DNA of 60,794 nucleotides, taken from Lachnospiraceae bacterium. GTDB taxonomy: Bacteria > Bacillota > Clostridia > Lachnospirales > Lachnospiraceae. A program made the position numbers and the translations under genes. Under the pieces are notes generated by a model. It was not told the origin of the DNA, did no database searches, and saw only the letters and a program-made list of their open reading frames with translations. Each line of letters opens with the position of its first letter. Position 1 is the stretch's first letter. The stretch lies in contig CAADTT010000125.1 of assembly GCA_900752065.1 (NCBI GenBank), positions 1 to 60,794 on the forward strand, read 5' to 3'. Below are positions 17,107 through 25,821 of the stretch, piece after piece.

Positions 17107-18518
17107 TCTTTTTTCCTCCCGTTTATCCGCTCTCTGCTCCGATCATATGCCGCACATTTCTCCAGAAACTCCGCCGCAAACGCCGGATTGGAATAGTAAT
17201 AAAGATGGGGAAATCCCATCAGGGCATTTTCCCTGCCGTGGATACACGCCCAGCTCCTGTTCCGGTTCGGCTTCTTTGCCAGAAAACTTTCGCCGCAGGA
17301 GGTACTGTCAAAATAATGAAACTCATGGCCTTTCAGGGGTTTTCCTTCTCCCAGCACACCCTCTTCCCGTGCTTCCAGCCGGATATATCCGAATCTGCCA
17401 AGTCTCTTTGTCCGGTAAGCGCGTCCCTCGATCACGCCCGCCATCGGATAGGCCTGCCCTTCCATATCCTCCATAGATTCATGCAGATACATGAAACCGC
17501 CGCATTCCGCCAGACAGGGCATGCCGCCGGACAGGGCGCTTCGTATCGCTTCCCGCATAGCGGTGTTTTCGGAAAGCTCTCTGGCCTTCAGTTCCGGATA
17601 ACCTCCGTACAGCAGAAGTCCCGCCGTATGTTCCGGCAGTTTCTTATCCCGAACCGGCGAGAAATATTTGATCTCCGCTCCCAGCTCTCTCAAAAGCCGC
17701 AGGTTGTCCTCATAAAAAAAGCAGAACGCCTCGTCCTTCGCCGCAGCGATGACAGGCTTCGCTTTTCGGATCGCTTGGGCACTTTTCAGCACGGTTTCCA
17801 GAGCTTCCGGCGTATTTCCGCAGATCTCCGGCGCCGATGCCGCCAGCTTCAGGATACCGTCGATATCCAGCGTTTCCTCCAGCGTTTCTGCCAGACGGTC
17901 CAGCTTCTCATTCAGGCCATCCACCTCGTCCGGCATCACCAGCCCCAGATGACGGCTTTCAAGTGTCAGCTCCGGCGCCTTCGGCACATAGCCAAAGACC
18001 GGAATAGAAAGCTCTTTTTCTATTTGCTCTGCCAGTTCCCGATACACCATGCCGGAAACCTGATTCAGGATCACGCCCCGGATCCGGCTGGGCGTCCGGT
18101 AGCTCAGAAACCCCTGGATCAGCGCCGCCGCTGACAGGCTCATCCCCCGGACATTTACGATCAGGAGCACGGGCGTTTCCGTCACTTCCGCCAGATCAGA
18201 GGAACTTGCCGCCGTGCTGGTCACCCCCATGCCGTCATAATATCCCATAACTCCTTCCATCACGGAGATATCCGCATCTTTTGCCCCTCTCGCAAAGAGA
18301 TATCTGGTCATTTTCCTGTCAGTAAAAAAGGTGTCCAGATTTCGGGAACTGGTATGAAGCATCCGGCTGTGGAACATAGGATCGATATAATCCGGTCCGC
18401 ACTTAAAGGAGGATACGGTAAGTCCCCTCCTTGTCAGCGCCCGCAGGATCCCGCAGGTGATCATCGTCTTTCCGCTTCCGCTGGCGCACGCCGCCAGCAT
18501 AAACCTCGGCTGTCCCAT
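17100..18518 (-). CDS. cbiA: Cobyrinate a,c-diamide synthase
   Basis: ATP- and glutamine-dependent amidation of the a and c carboxylates of cobyrinate. Start placed at 18518 (MGQPRFMLAACASGSGKT) because AGGAGG lies upstream and TGATG couples it to the cbiJET stop; the longer ORF reading from 18656 only re-reads the previous gene. 472 residues: P-loop ACASGSGKT, FKCGPDYIDPMFH, and a glutaminase domain with Cys339 (CLAECGGFMYL). Confidence 0.95.
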   Translation of the reverse strand: MGQPRFMLAACASGSGKTMITCGILRALTRRGLTVSSFKCGPDYIDPMFHSRMLHTSSRNLDTFFTDRKMTRYLFARGAKDADISVMEGVMGYYDGMGVTSTAASSSDLAEVTETPVLLIVNVRGMSLSAAALIQGFLSYRTPSRIRGVILNQVSGMVYRELAEQIEKELSIPVFGYVPKAPELTLESRHLGLVMPDEVDGLNEKLDRLAETLEETLDIDGILKLAASAPEICGNTPEALETVLKSAQAIRKAKPVIAAAKDEAFCFFYEDNLRLLRELGAEIKYFSPVRDKKLPEHTAGLLLYGGYPELKARELSENTAMREAIRSALSGGMPCLAECGGFMYLHESMEDMEGQAYPMAGVIEGRAYRTKRLGRFGYIRLEAREEGVLGEGKPLKGHEFHYFDSTSCGESFLAKKPNRNRSWACIHGRENALMGFPHLYYYSNPAFAAEFLEKCAAYDRSRERINGRKKEC

Positions 18519-20488
18519 CACCCTGCACCTCCTGTAAAGGAAAAGATATACACGGGATTCTGCCCCATCATCATATGATAGCTTCCCACTTCCTTCGATT
18601 TTCCTGCTGCCAGTGTGACGATGTCCACATCTGTCACGGGAAGCGTGCGGATGCACCGCATAGCCTCCGCCACCGTCTCCAGGGCAATCGCATTGATAAC
18701 TATGCGGGCTTTCGGATTCTTTTTCAGGATCACTTCAAGGATCTCCATCAGATTTCCCGATGAGCCGCCGATAAACGCATGGGTGGGTGCAGGCAGATCC
18801 GCCAGGATCTCCGGTGCAGGCCCTTCCAGGATCTTTAGATTGTCCGTGCCGAACTTCTTCTTATTTTTCCTTAAAAGCTCCACCGCCTCCGGCTTCTTCT
18901 CCACCGCATAGACACGCCCGTCCACGGCCCGAAGCGCCATCTCGATGGACACAGATCCGGTTCCTGCTCCCACATCATAGATCACGGCATCCTCCGCCAG
19001 TCCAAGCTTTGAGAGAGAAACGCTGCGGACTTCCTCTTTCGTCATGGGAACCTTTGCCCGCAGAAACTCCTCATCACGGATTCCGTGAACAACAGTCTTT
19101 TCTGCTTTTTCATTCCGGATCAGAACCACGCACAGAGGGGAAAATTCCCGCTCTGCAAGCTCTGCGGCTTTTCCCGTCGTGATTCGCTCTCCCGCATAGG
19201 AAAGCTCCTCTCCCACGGAGATCTGCACCTCTCCCATGCCGTAGTCCATGAGTTTTTCACACAGCTCTCTTACCCCGTCCTTTTTTCCGATCAGAGCAAA
19301 GACCTTCCGGTAATTCTTCACGGCGGCGATCACATTCTGCTCCCTTCCATGAAGGCTTACCAGCTTCGCATCCTCCCAGGATGTGTGAAGCTTTCCGCAC
19401 AGATAGACGAGAGAGGAGATTCCGCTGTACACACGAACCTCTTCCCCCTCAAACATCTGGAAGAGCTTCTTTGCACCGCTGTAAAATCCCACATCTCCGG
19501 ACAGCAGGACTGCCGCCTTCTCATACTCCGGATGGCTGTATACATAATCCCTGATCTCCTCTGCTTTGTAGGCAGTTAAAACGGCTTTCCCCGACGTATC
19601 CGCCGCAGCCAGCATCCTTCCTGCCCCGATTAAAAGCTCCGCCTCCTCGCAGGCATGCTTCGCCTCCAGAGTCATATTTTCCGGATTTCCCATGCCGATC
19701 CCGATCAGGCTGATCTTATGTTTTACCGTAAGGCCCAGACGTCTGCACAGAAATGCCCGTACTTCCATCTCTGACATTCCCTGTACAGCCTCCGCCGGAC
19801 GCCCCACCAGGACAACCTTCGCCCCGGCTTTTTCTGCCGCCCGCAGCTTCTCCTCATAGCCGCCATTTTTCCCGGATTCCTTCGTCACCATCCAGGCGGC
19901 ATCCACATGGCGCAGCATCGCCGTGTTCAGGTCTTCCCCGAACGGCCCCTGCATACAGATCAGATGCTTTCCCTCAAACCCCAGTTTCTTGCAGGAAGCC
20001 GCCACCTCCGGCGTGGAGAGCACTCTTGCGTACACTCTCTCCTGATATCCCGGCAGCTCCGTAAAAAGATGAAGCTCCTTACTCCCCGTCGTCACCAGAA
20101 TATTGCCCCTCGTATGTTTCAGGAACTCCACCGCTTCTTTTACAGAAGCGACGCAGGTACAGCTTCCCGACTCTCCCAAAGATGCACGCATCAGGCGGAT
20201 ATATTCTGTTCCTGTCCTCTCACACGCTTTCCGGATGTTCTCAGAAACCAGAGCTGCATAGGGGTGGGTGGCGTCCACCGTCAGAGTAAAGCCTTCCTTT
20301 TGCATCATTTCCGCCATCTCTTCGTCCGTCATCCGTCCGGCCCGGATATGCAGAAACTCTCCCTCCACCATCAGCTTTTCTCCGTATTCTGTGGCTACGC
20401 ATACATGGGTTTCGATTTCATAGCGGTTCAGATATTCCGCTAACTGCCGTCCCTCCGTCGTTCCGGCAAAAAGTAAAATTTTATCCAT
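18518..20488 (-). CDS. cbiJET: Trifunctional CbiJ-CbiE-CbiT fusion
   Basis: 656 residues carrying three consecutive pathway enzymes. Residues 1 to about 255 are cobalt-precorrin-6A reductase CbiJ (LLFAGTTEGRQLAEYL, VDATHPYA). About 258-460 is the cobalt-precorrin-7 C5-methyltransferase CbiE (SLIGIGMGNPENMT, LLSGDVGFYSGA). About 470-656 is the C15-methyltransferase/decarboxylase CbiT (YDVGAGTGSVSIE, FIGGSSGN). CbiE-CbiT fusions are well known (CobL); adding CbiJ in front is less usual. The reading frame is uninterrupted. Its ATG lies 8 bases inside the cbiH 3' end. Confidence 0.92.
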   Translation of the reverse strand: MDKILLFAGTTEGRQLAEYLNRYEIETHVCVATEYGEKLMVEGEFLHIRAGRMTDEEMAEMMQKEGFTLTVDATHPYAALVSENIRKACERTGTEYIRLMRASLGESGSCTCVASVKEAVEFLKHTRGNILVTTGSKELHLFTELPGYQERVYARVLSTPEVAASCKKLGFEGKHLICMQGPFGEDLNTAMLRHVDAAWMVTKESGKNGGYEEKLRAAEKAGAKVVLVGRPAEAVQGMSEMEVRAFLCRRLGLTVKHKISLIGIGMGNPENMTLEAKHACEEAELLIGAGRMLAAADTSGKAVLTAYKAEEIRDYVYSHPEYEKAAVLLSGDVGFYSGAKKLFQMFEGEEVRVYSGISSLVYLCGKLHTSWEDAKLVSLHGREQNVIAAVKNYRKVFALIGKKDGVRELCEKLMDYGMGEVQISVGEELSYAGERITTGKAAELAEREFSPLCVVLIRNEKAEKTVVHGIRDEEFLRAKVPMTKEEVRSVSLSKLGLAEDAVIYDVGAGTGSVSIEMALRAVDGRVYAVEKKPEAVELLRKNKKKFGTDNLKILEGPAPEILADLPAPTHAFIGGSSGNLMEILEVILKKNPKARIVINAIALETVAEAMRCIRTLPVTDVDIVTLAAGKSKEVGSYHMMMGQNPVYIFSFTGGAG

Positions 20489-21221
20489 AGATATATCCTC
20501 GCGGAGTCACCATTTTCCCGTCAATCTCCCTGGTCTGGGAATTTCCGATAAATACCGTGGTAAACATATCCACCTTGGTATCGCGAAGTTCTTTTAATGT
20601 AAGCACCTTCGCTTCCTCCCCGTCCCTGCCAATGTTCCACACCAGACCGCAGACCGTCTCCGGGCTTTTGTACTGCATCATCAGATCACATGCCTTCTGA
20701 AGATAATCATGACGCTTTTTGCTGGAAGGATTGTACAGGCAAATGACAAAATCCGCCTCCGATGCCGCCAGCAGGCGCTTCTCGATCTTCTCCCAGGGAG
20801 TCAGAAGGTCGCTTAAACTGATCAGTGCAAAATCATGGATCAGGGGTGCGCCGAGAACTGCCGCGCCTCCGATGGCCGCCGTCACACCCGGAATCACTTC
20901 TACCCCGATCTCAGGATACTCTGCGCCGATTTCCAGCATCAGCCCGGACATTCCGTATACGCCCGCATCCCCGCTGCAGATCATCGCCACCGTCTTTCCC
21001 TTTTTCGCCTCCTCGAAGGCCAGACGACAGCGGTCTACTTCTTTCCGCATAGGCGTGGTCAGAAACTCTTTCCCCGCAAAATGCTCTTTTACCAGATCCA
21101 CATAAACCGTATAGCCTACGATCACATCGCAGGCACGCAGGGCATCCGCCGCCCGCATGGTCATCTGCCCGTAAGCCCCCGGCCCGATTCCCACTACATA
21201 TATTTTACCCAAAATCAACAC
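20481..21221 (-). CDS. cbiH: Cobalt-precorrin-3 C17-methyltransferase
   Basis: SAM-dependent ring-contraction methyltransferase, 246 residues, canonical tetrapyrrole methylase fold (YVVGIGPGA, CSGDAGVYGMSGL, LYNPSSKKR). The start is uncertain: there is no ATG. GTG at 21221 is used here; TTG at 21212 gives the familiar MGKIYVVGIGPG start and has a better spacing from GGAG. Both overlap the cbiG 3' end. No C-terminal ferredoxin-like extension of the kind some CbiH proteins carry. Confidence 0.92.
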   Translation of the reverse strand: MLILGKIYVVGIGPGAYGQMTMRAADALRACDVIVGYTVYVDLVKEHFAGKEFLTTPMRKEVDRCRLAFEEAKKGKTVAMICSGDAGVYGMSGLMLEIGAEYPEIGVEVIPGVTAAIGGAAVLGAPLIHDFALISLSDLLTPWEKIEKRLLAASEADFVICLYNPSSKKRHDYLQKACDLMMQYKSPETVCGLVWNIGRDGEEAKVLTLKELRDTKVDMFTTVFIGNSQTREIDGKMVTPRGYIYG

Positions 21222-22260
21222 TCCAATCCTTCACGGCGAGGGCAAGCGTGATCCCATTCCCCGCCTTTTTTTTCTGCACGAGACATCCGCCCCCGCTTCC
21301 GAGAACGGCGCTGCGCTCACAAACATTATCGACTCCTGTCACCTGCTTTACAAAATCAGAAGGGGTAAAGTCCCCTTTCACCTCTCTCAGCTCTTCCGCA
21401 GAATATGTAACAAAAGGAAGCTGATACTTTTCGCAGAGCTGTAAAATGGCCGGCTCATCCGCCTTCAGATCCATGCTGGCTGCCCGTTCCACACTCTGTA
21501 CCGCGATATGATTCGTTTGCAGAATATCCAGAACCGCCGCTTCCAGATCCTCCGGCCTCGTTCCCTTCCTGCATCCGATCCCCAGAGTCACGATGCGTGG
21601 GTACAGATAAAGCGTCCGCGCAAAGGGGCGCTTCTCATCATTTAAGGAGATCACGATCCCTGTCTTTCCCTCAAAGGGCTCCTCCGGCGCCACCTGCCGC
21701 AGCTCCTCCGGCACTTCCCCGATGATCGGGAATTCACAGTACAGCCCCACTGTTTTTTCATCCAGGACATCCGCCGAGACTGCTTTCGCCGCCCTCATAT
21801 CCCCGATGTTCATTCCATTTTTCTTTGCAAAAATATCCACTGCAAACCTGCCGTTCACATCTGTCGCCGTGGTGATCACGGGAATCGCCCCCGTCAGATT
21901 CGCCAAAAGCCCTGTCAGCTCATTCGCCCCTCCCAGATGACCGGACAGCAGGGAAATCGCGAACACGCCCCTCTCATCCATCACCACCACCGCCGGGTCC
22001 GTTTTTTTATCCTTCACCCAGGGTGCGATCGCCCGCACTGCGATCCCGGAGGCGCTGATAAAGAGAATTGCATCCTTCGTCCGGAACATCTCTCCTGTCC
22101 ACTCTTTCAGGGACATGCCCGGCTCTCTCAGGCCGTATTTTCCCGCAAACCGTGGAATCGCATAGCCCTCACAGTCGTAGCCGCTTCCCGGCAGCATTTC
22201 CATAAGCCCGGATGCCAGCCTGCTGCCGTGCTCCGTAAAGCTGATCATGGCCAGCTTCAT
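21205..22260 (-). CDS. cbiG: Cobalt-precorrin-5A hydrolase
   Basis: Opens the delta-lactone of cobalt-precorrin-5A with release of acetaldehyde, a step diagnostic of the anaerobic route. 351 residues; N-terminal domain with ISASGIAVRAIAPW and LLSGHLGGANELT, C-terminal CobE-like domain with GIGCRKGT. Four-base ATGA overlap with the cbiF stop. Not fused to another enzyme, unlike in some Clostridia. Confidence 0.95.
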   Translation of the reverse strand: MKLAMISFTEHGSRLASGLMEMLPGSGYDCEGYAIPRFAGKYGLREPGMSLKEWTGEMFRTKDAILFISASGIAVRAIAPWVKDKKTDPAVVVMDERGVFAISLLSGHLGGANELTGLLANLTGAIPVITTATDVNGRFAVDIFAKKNGMNIGDMRAAKAVSADVLDEKTVGLYCEFPIIGEVPEELRQVAPEEPFEGKTGIVISLNDEKRPFARTLYLYPRIVTLGIGCRKGTRPEDLEAAVLDILQTNHIAVQSVERAASMDLKADEPAILQLCEKYQLPFVTYSAEELREVKGDFTPSDFVKQVTGVDNVCERSAVLGSGGGCLVQKKKAGNGITLALAVKDWSVDFG

Positions 22261-23015
22261 TTGCTTGCCTCACGAAATTCCGTACTGAAGCCCGGATTGT
22301 ACAATTCGGAGCGGCTATAGTGGCTGTGGCTCACCACATCGCCGATGATCATCAGCGCCGTTTTTGTAATATGGTTTTCCCTCGCTGTCTCCGCCAGAGT
22401 TCCCACCGTACACACAAAGGCTTTCTCATCCTCCCAGGTGGCCTTATATACGATAGCCGCAGGCGTGTCCGCCGTATAACCTCCTGCGATCAGTCTCTCG
22501 GAAAGCTGCTCCAGCATCCCCGTGCTCAAAAATACTACCATAGTAGCCTGATGCGCCGCAAAGGATGCGATCTCTTCCTTCTCCGGTACAGGGGTTCTCC
22601 CTGCCATTCTGGTGATGATGACGCTCTGGGAAACATCCGGCAGCGTATATTCCAGATTCAGTGCGGAAGCCGCCCCGCAAAAGGAGCTGACTCCCGGACA
22701 GTAATCATAAAAAATCCCTTTCTCATCCAGCACATCCATCTGCTCCCGGATCGCCCCGTACAGACAGGGATCGCCCGTATGAAGACGCACGGTCATAAGT
22801 CCCTTTCCCTCTGCGTCAAACATCACGTCCAGTACTTCTTCCAGCGTCATTTTTGCGCTGTTGTACACAGCGCAGGATTCTTTTTTATATTCCAAAAGCT
22901 GCGGATTCACAAGGGAACCTGCATAAATGATCACATCTGCTTCCTCCAGAAGCTTCTTTCCTCTGACAGTGATCAGATCCGGCGCACCGGAACCCGCCCC
23001 TACAAAATGTACCAT
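22257..23015 (-). CDS. cbiF: Cobalt-precorrin-4 C11-methyltransferase
   Basis: SAM-dependent methylase of the corrin pathway, 252 residues from the chosen ATG at 23015 (MVHFVGAGSGAPDLIT), which has GGAGAG directly upstream; an ATG at 23048 would add 11 basic residues. Motifs: GAGSGAPDL, RLHTGDPCLYGA, PGVSSFCGAA. About 94 bases separate it from cbiD, the widest gap within the corrin block. Confidence 0.95.
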   Translation of the reverse strand: MVHFVGAGSGAPDLITVRGKKLLEEADVIIYAGSLVNPQLLEYKKESCAVYNSAKMTLEEVLDVMFDAEGKGLMTVRLHTGDPCLYGAIREQMDVLDEKGIFYDYCPGVSSFCGAASALNLEYTLPDVSQSVIITRMAGRTPVPEKEEIASFAAHQATMVVFLSTGMLEQLSERLIAGGYTADTPAAIVYKATWEDEKAFVCTVGTLAETARENHITKTALMIIGDVVSHSHYSRSELYNPGFSTEFREASK

Positions 23016-23109
23016 TCTCTCCTTTGCTCCTTTCCGTTTATCAATCATTATACCTCTGTTTTGCGTTCTATTTCCACATAAATTTGACTATAATCATCAC
23101 TTTCGACGC

Positions 23110-24273
23110 CTAAAACAACTTCTGCTTCTCTCCCCGCTGCAAAAGCCGCATCAGCTCCTGCGCCCCGTCCGTCTCGCCCAGATAGCCGCAGGTATTGGAA
23201 AACAGCACCGCCTCCGTGCGAACGGCTCCTCCGCATCGGTGCTGCAAATGCTTCTTCACTTTCTCACAGACCAGCTCCACGGTCCGGGAAAGCAGTCCTT
23301 TTTCTTTCAGGATTGTCACCGCTTCCTCCGTGGTGAGCGTCTCCAGCACGGTCCTCGCCGTCTCAAGGTCCGCCCCCGCGCGGATGGCGAAGGCAGCCAT
23401 CAGCTCTGCCCTCGCATCCGCATTTCTGGAATGGGTGTTCATGATCCCTCCTGCCACCTTGATAAATTTCCCGATGTGCGCCACGAACAGGATTCCCTTT
23501 ACGTCAAGTTCCACTGCCATGTCCAGAGTTTCCCCCACATAGTTGCTGCATTTCATGGAATTTTCCACATCCAGCTCTGTATTGCCCCGCACGAAATCCG
23601 TTCCGTAATTTCCCGGCGTGACCAGAAGATACTCCATCCCGTTCGCACGGCGCATTTCCATCTCAATGCGGATGCTGGCCACCAGAGCCGCCTCGCTCAT
23701 AGGAACCACGATCCCGCTGGTGCCGAGGATGGAAATACCGCCCTCAATACCGAGACGGGGATTAAAGGTCCTTTTTGCAGTCTCCTCCCCGCCGGGGACG
23801 GAAATCTCCACTTCCATTCCACCGGAATATTCCTGTTCCTCGCAGATCTCCCTGACAGCTTCCCCGATCATCTGCCGGGGCACCCGGTTGATTGCCGCCG
23901 CTCCCACCGGCTGTTCCAGCCCTTTCTGCGTTATACGCCCAACACCCCTTCCGCCGTCAATCCGGACGCCGCCTCCGCCGCATGTTTTCACCTTCGCATA
24001 AACCAGAAGGCCATGCGTGGCATCCGGGTCATCTCCTCCGTCCTTTCTGACTGCACAGGAAACACTTTCCTCCTCCCGCACAATATCCAGAATTTCCAGA
24101 TGAAGCAGGATCTTTTTTGGTGTCATCAGATCGATCCTGTGGATCTCGTGTCCTGTCAGCAGCATAAAAGCTGCCGCCTTTGCCGCTGCCGCAGCGCAGG
24201 AACCTGTCGTGTAGCCGCAGCGCAGCTTCTTATTATTCTGTATGATATAATGATTCTCTAATCCATTTTCCAT
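23110..24273 (-). CDS. cbiD: Cobalt-precorrin-5B C1-methyltransferase
   Basis: Methylates C1 of cobalt-precorrin-5B, specific to the anaerobic pathway. 387 residues, typical. The N-terminal LRCGYTTGSCAAAAAKAA signature and the central NPRLGIEGGISILGTSGIV motif are clear. First recognisable corrin gene in transcription order; ten bases separate it from the preceding unknown gene, so they are probably co-transcribed. Confidence 0.96.
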   Translation of the reverse strand: MENGLENHYIIQNNKKLRCGYTTGSCAAAAAKAAAFMLLTGHEIHRIDLMTPKKILLHLEILDIVREEESVSCAVRKDGGDDPDATHGLLVYAKVKTCGGGGVRIDGGRGVGRITQKGLEQPVGAAAINRVPRQMIGEAVREICEEQEYSGGMEVEISVPGGEETAKRTFNPRLGIEGGISILGTSGIVVPMSEAALVASIRIEMEMRRANGMEYLLVTPGNYGTDFVRGNTELDVENSMKCSNYVGETLDMAVELDVKGILFVAHIGKFIKVAGGIMNTHSRNADARAELMAAFAIRAGADLETARTVLETLTTEEAVTILKEKGLLSRTVELVCEKVKKHLQHRCGGAVRTEAVLFSNTCGYLGETDGAQELMRLLQRGEKQKLF

Positions 24274-24283
24274 ATCTCATCCA

Positions 24284-25000
24284 TCATTTCTTTCCAATAC
24301 GGTAAAAACATTCCGTCAGGTATCCCAGGCTGTGCAGTTCAAATTCGCCCCTCTCCATGGGAACCTGAAGCCACTCCTCCAGCGTTTTTTTCCACGGCAT
24401 CCATTTTTTCCGGTGCCACTCCGATCGATAGGTATACTCCTGAAATCCTTTTCCCAGGCGGTAAGCGGCCAGAGAATAATTAAACATCGCAAGGCTTTCC
24501 TGATACAGCTTCTCCGGGCGCGGATGCTCCCGTTCCGCCACGGATGGCATAAAATCCCGCTCCAGACCTAAAATCCAGTTCAAAAAAGGATCATAAAGAT
24601 AATACGTTGACGGCACATAGGGAAGCGTCAGCCGCTTTCTTTCCTCCCCCTCCTGATACAGCAAAATAATCTCTGCATTCAGAAGCTCCCTTGTCGTCTG
24701 AACCTCCGTCACCTGCTGACGTGGAAGCTCTATCCTGCTTATCGTCCCGCTGTCTGATTCCTCCGTCTCTTCTCTCAGAAAAAGGATCTGTCCTTTTCCA
24801 TAACCGTATAAATAAGCGAAGGAATCCGGGTTCGTTCGCCGTCTGGGGGAATACACAAATTCATACTCTGAAAAATCACCTCTGATCCACCCGCATACCT
24901 GCTTTTCAAAAGGCTGCGGTACCTCTTCCGGCTTCCGGATCTTAACCGGCCACTCGGCAATCGTGGGCCTTCCATCCGGCACCTGTCCTCTTTTTATCAT
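24284..25000 (-). CDS. Unknown protein at the head of the corrin operon
   Basis: 238 residues from ATG 25000 (MIKRGQVPDGRPTIAEW), chosen because GGAG lies nine bases upstream; ATG 25051 is the alternative. I do not recognise a family. It is soluble, charged, rich in Arg, Glu, Tyr and Trp, without signal peptide, membrane helix or cysteine cluster. The middle (about 60-140) looks beta-rich and the C-terminal third helical (GKGFQEYTYRSEWHRKKW). The ten-base gap to cbiD suggests co-transcription, but nothing in the protein points to corrin chemistry. Confidence 0.75.
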   Translation of the reverse strand: MIKRGQVPDGRPTIAEWPVKIRKPEEVPQPFEKQVCGWIRGDFSEYEFVYSPRRRTNPDSFAYLYGYGKGQILFLREETEESDSGTISRIELPRQQVTEVQTTRELLNAEIILLYQEGEERKRLTLPYVPSTYYLYDPFLNWILGLERDFMPSVAEREHPRPEKLYQESLAMFNYSLAAYRLGKGFQEYTYRSEWHRKKWMPWKKTLEEWLQVPMERGEFELHSLGYLTECFYRIGKK

Positions 25001-25073
25001 TTGTCGTCTCTCCTTCACATACTGCGTAGAATCCTTCCCCTGGTCCCGCATGAAACCTGCACCATCCGGATTC

Positions 25074-25772
25074 CTACTCCAGAATCCTCTCCGGCCGGAA
25101 CCTCAGGTAATCCGCCGACACCAGCCGGTAGAAAACTCCATGAACCTCTCCCAGAAAACTGTCCTGAAACCTGTCCTTCCCGTGACAGTGGGAGTAGATC
25201 ACCTGCTTTGCCCCATACTCCTCCGCCATTCTGGTAAAGCCGCTCTCCATCTCCCCGATGCTGGTGGGAGGGTAGTGCAGGAACATCAGAAATCTCTCAT
25301 ACCCGTCCTGTCTTGCACGCTCAAAGGACGCCCGGAGCCTCTCAAGCTCCCGGTTCACGATCTTCTCAAAATGCTCCGGCGTGTCCTTTCCCTCGTAGCA
25401 GTAGCCTTTTGTTCCTACCAGGGCATAATCCTCATAGGAAAAATAGTTGTTCTGTAAAAAGAAAAGCCTGCCCTGGTATAAATCATTCAGTTTTTTCGTC
25501 TTCCCGGCATCCCAGAACATGTCATGATTTCCGCGCAGAAGGATTTTTCTGCCCCGCAATCCGGCAATAAATTCCAGATCTGCCCCGCATTCCGTCAGGT
25601 TTCTTCCCCAGGAATGGTCGCCGGTGAGAACCACCGTGTCATCTGCGCCGATCCGTCTGTCCCAGTATTTTTCTATTTTCTGTACATGATTCTTCCACTC
25701 GCTTCCAAACACATCCATAGGTTTATCCACAGAAAAAGATAAATGCAGATCCCCGATTGCATACAAAGCCAT
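25074..25772 (-). CDS. Calcineurin-like metallophosphoesterase
   Basis: 232 residues. Metal-ligand motifs in order: GDLHL (Asp8, His10), TGDHSWG (Asp52), RGNHD (Asn82, His83) and SHCHGKDRF near residue 198, the complete set for a binuclear metallophosphatase. No signal peptide, so cytoplasmic. Substrate unknown; such proteins hydrolyse phosphomono- or diesters. It lies between glpK and the unknown gene, all on the minus strand with short gaps. Confidence 0.88.
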   Translation of the reverse strand: MALYAIGDLHLSFSVDKPMDVFGSEWKNHVQKIEKYWDRRIGADDTVVLTGDHSWGRNLTECGADLEFIAGLRGRKILLRGNHDMFWDAGKTKKLNDLYQGRLFFLQNNYFSYEDYALVGTKGYCYEGKDTPEHFEKIVNRELERLRASFERARQDGYERFLMFLHYPPTSIGEMESGFTRMAEEYGAKQVIYSHCHGKDRFQDSFLGEVHGVFYRLVSADYLRFRPERILE

Positions 25773-25821
25773 GCTGCCATCCTCCCTTGCTCAATCTCTT
25801 TTGTATCATATCGCACCCTCG

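Noticed and set aside
23048..23236. Possible frameshifted tail of cbiD reaching cbiF
   Set aside because: The last part of this frame reads like protein and its stop overlaps an alternative cbiF ATG, but CbiD already ends at its normal length. I treat it as chance.
24950..25080. Cobalamin riboswitch upstream of the corrin operon
   Set aside because: No B12-box sequence or surrounding helices could be found here, nor in the hemA, glpK or AEC leaders.
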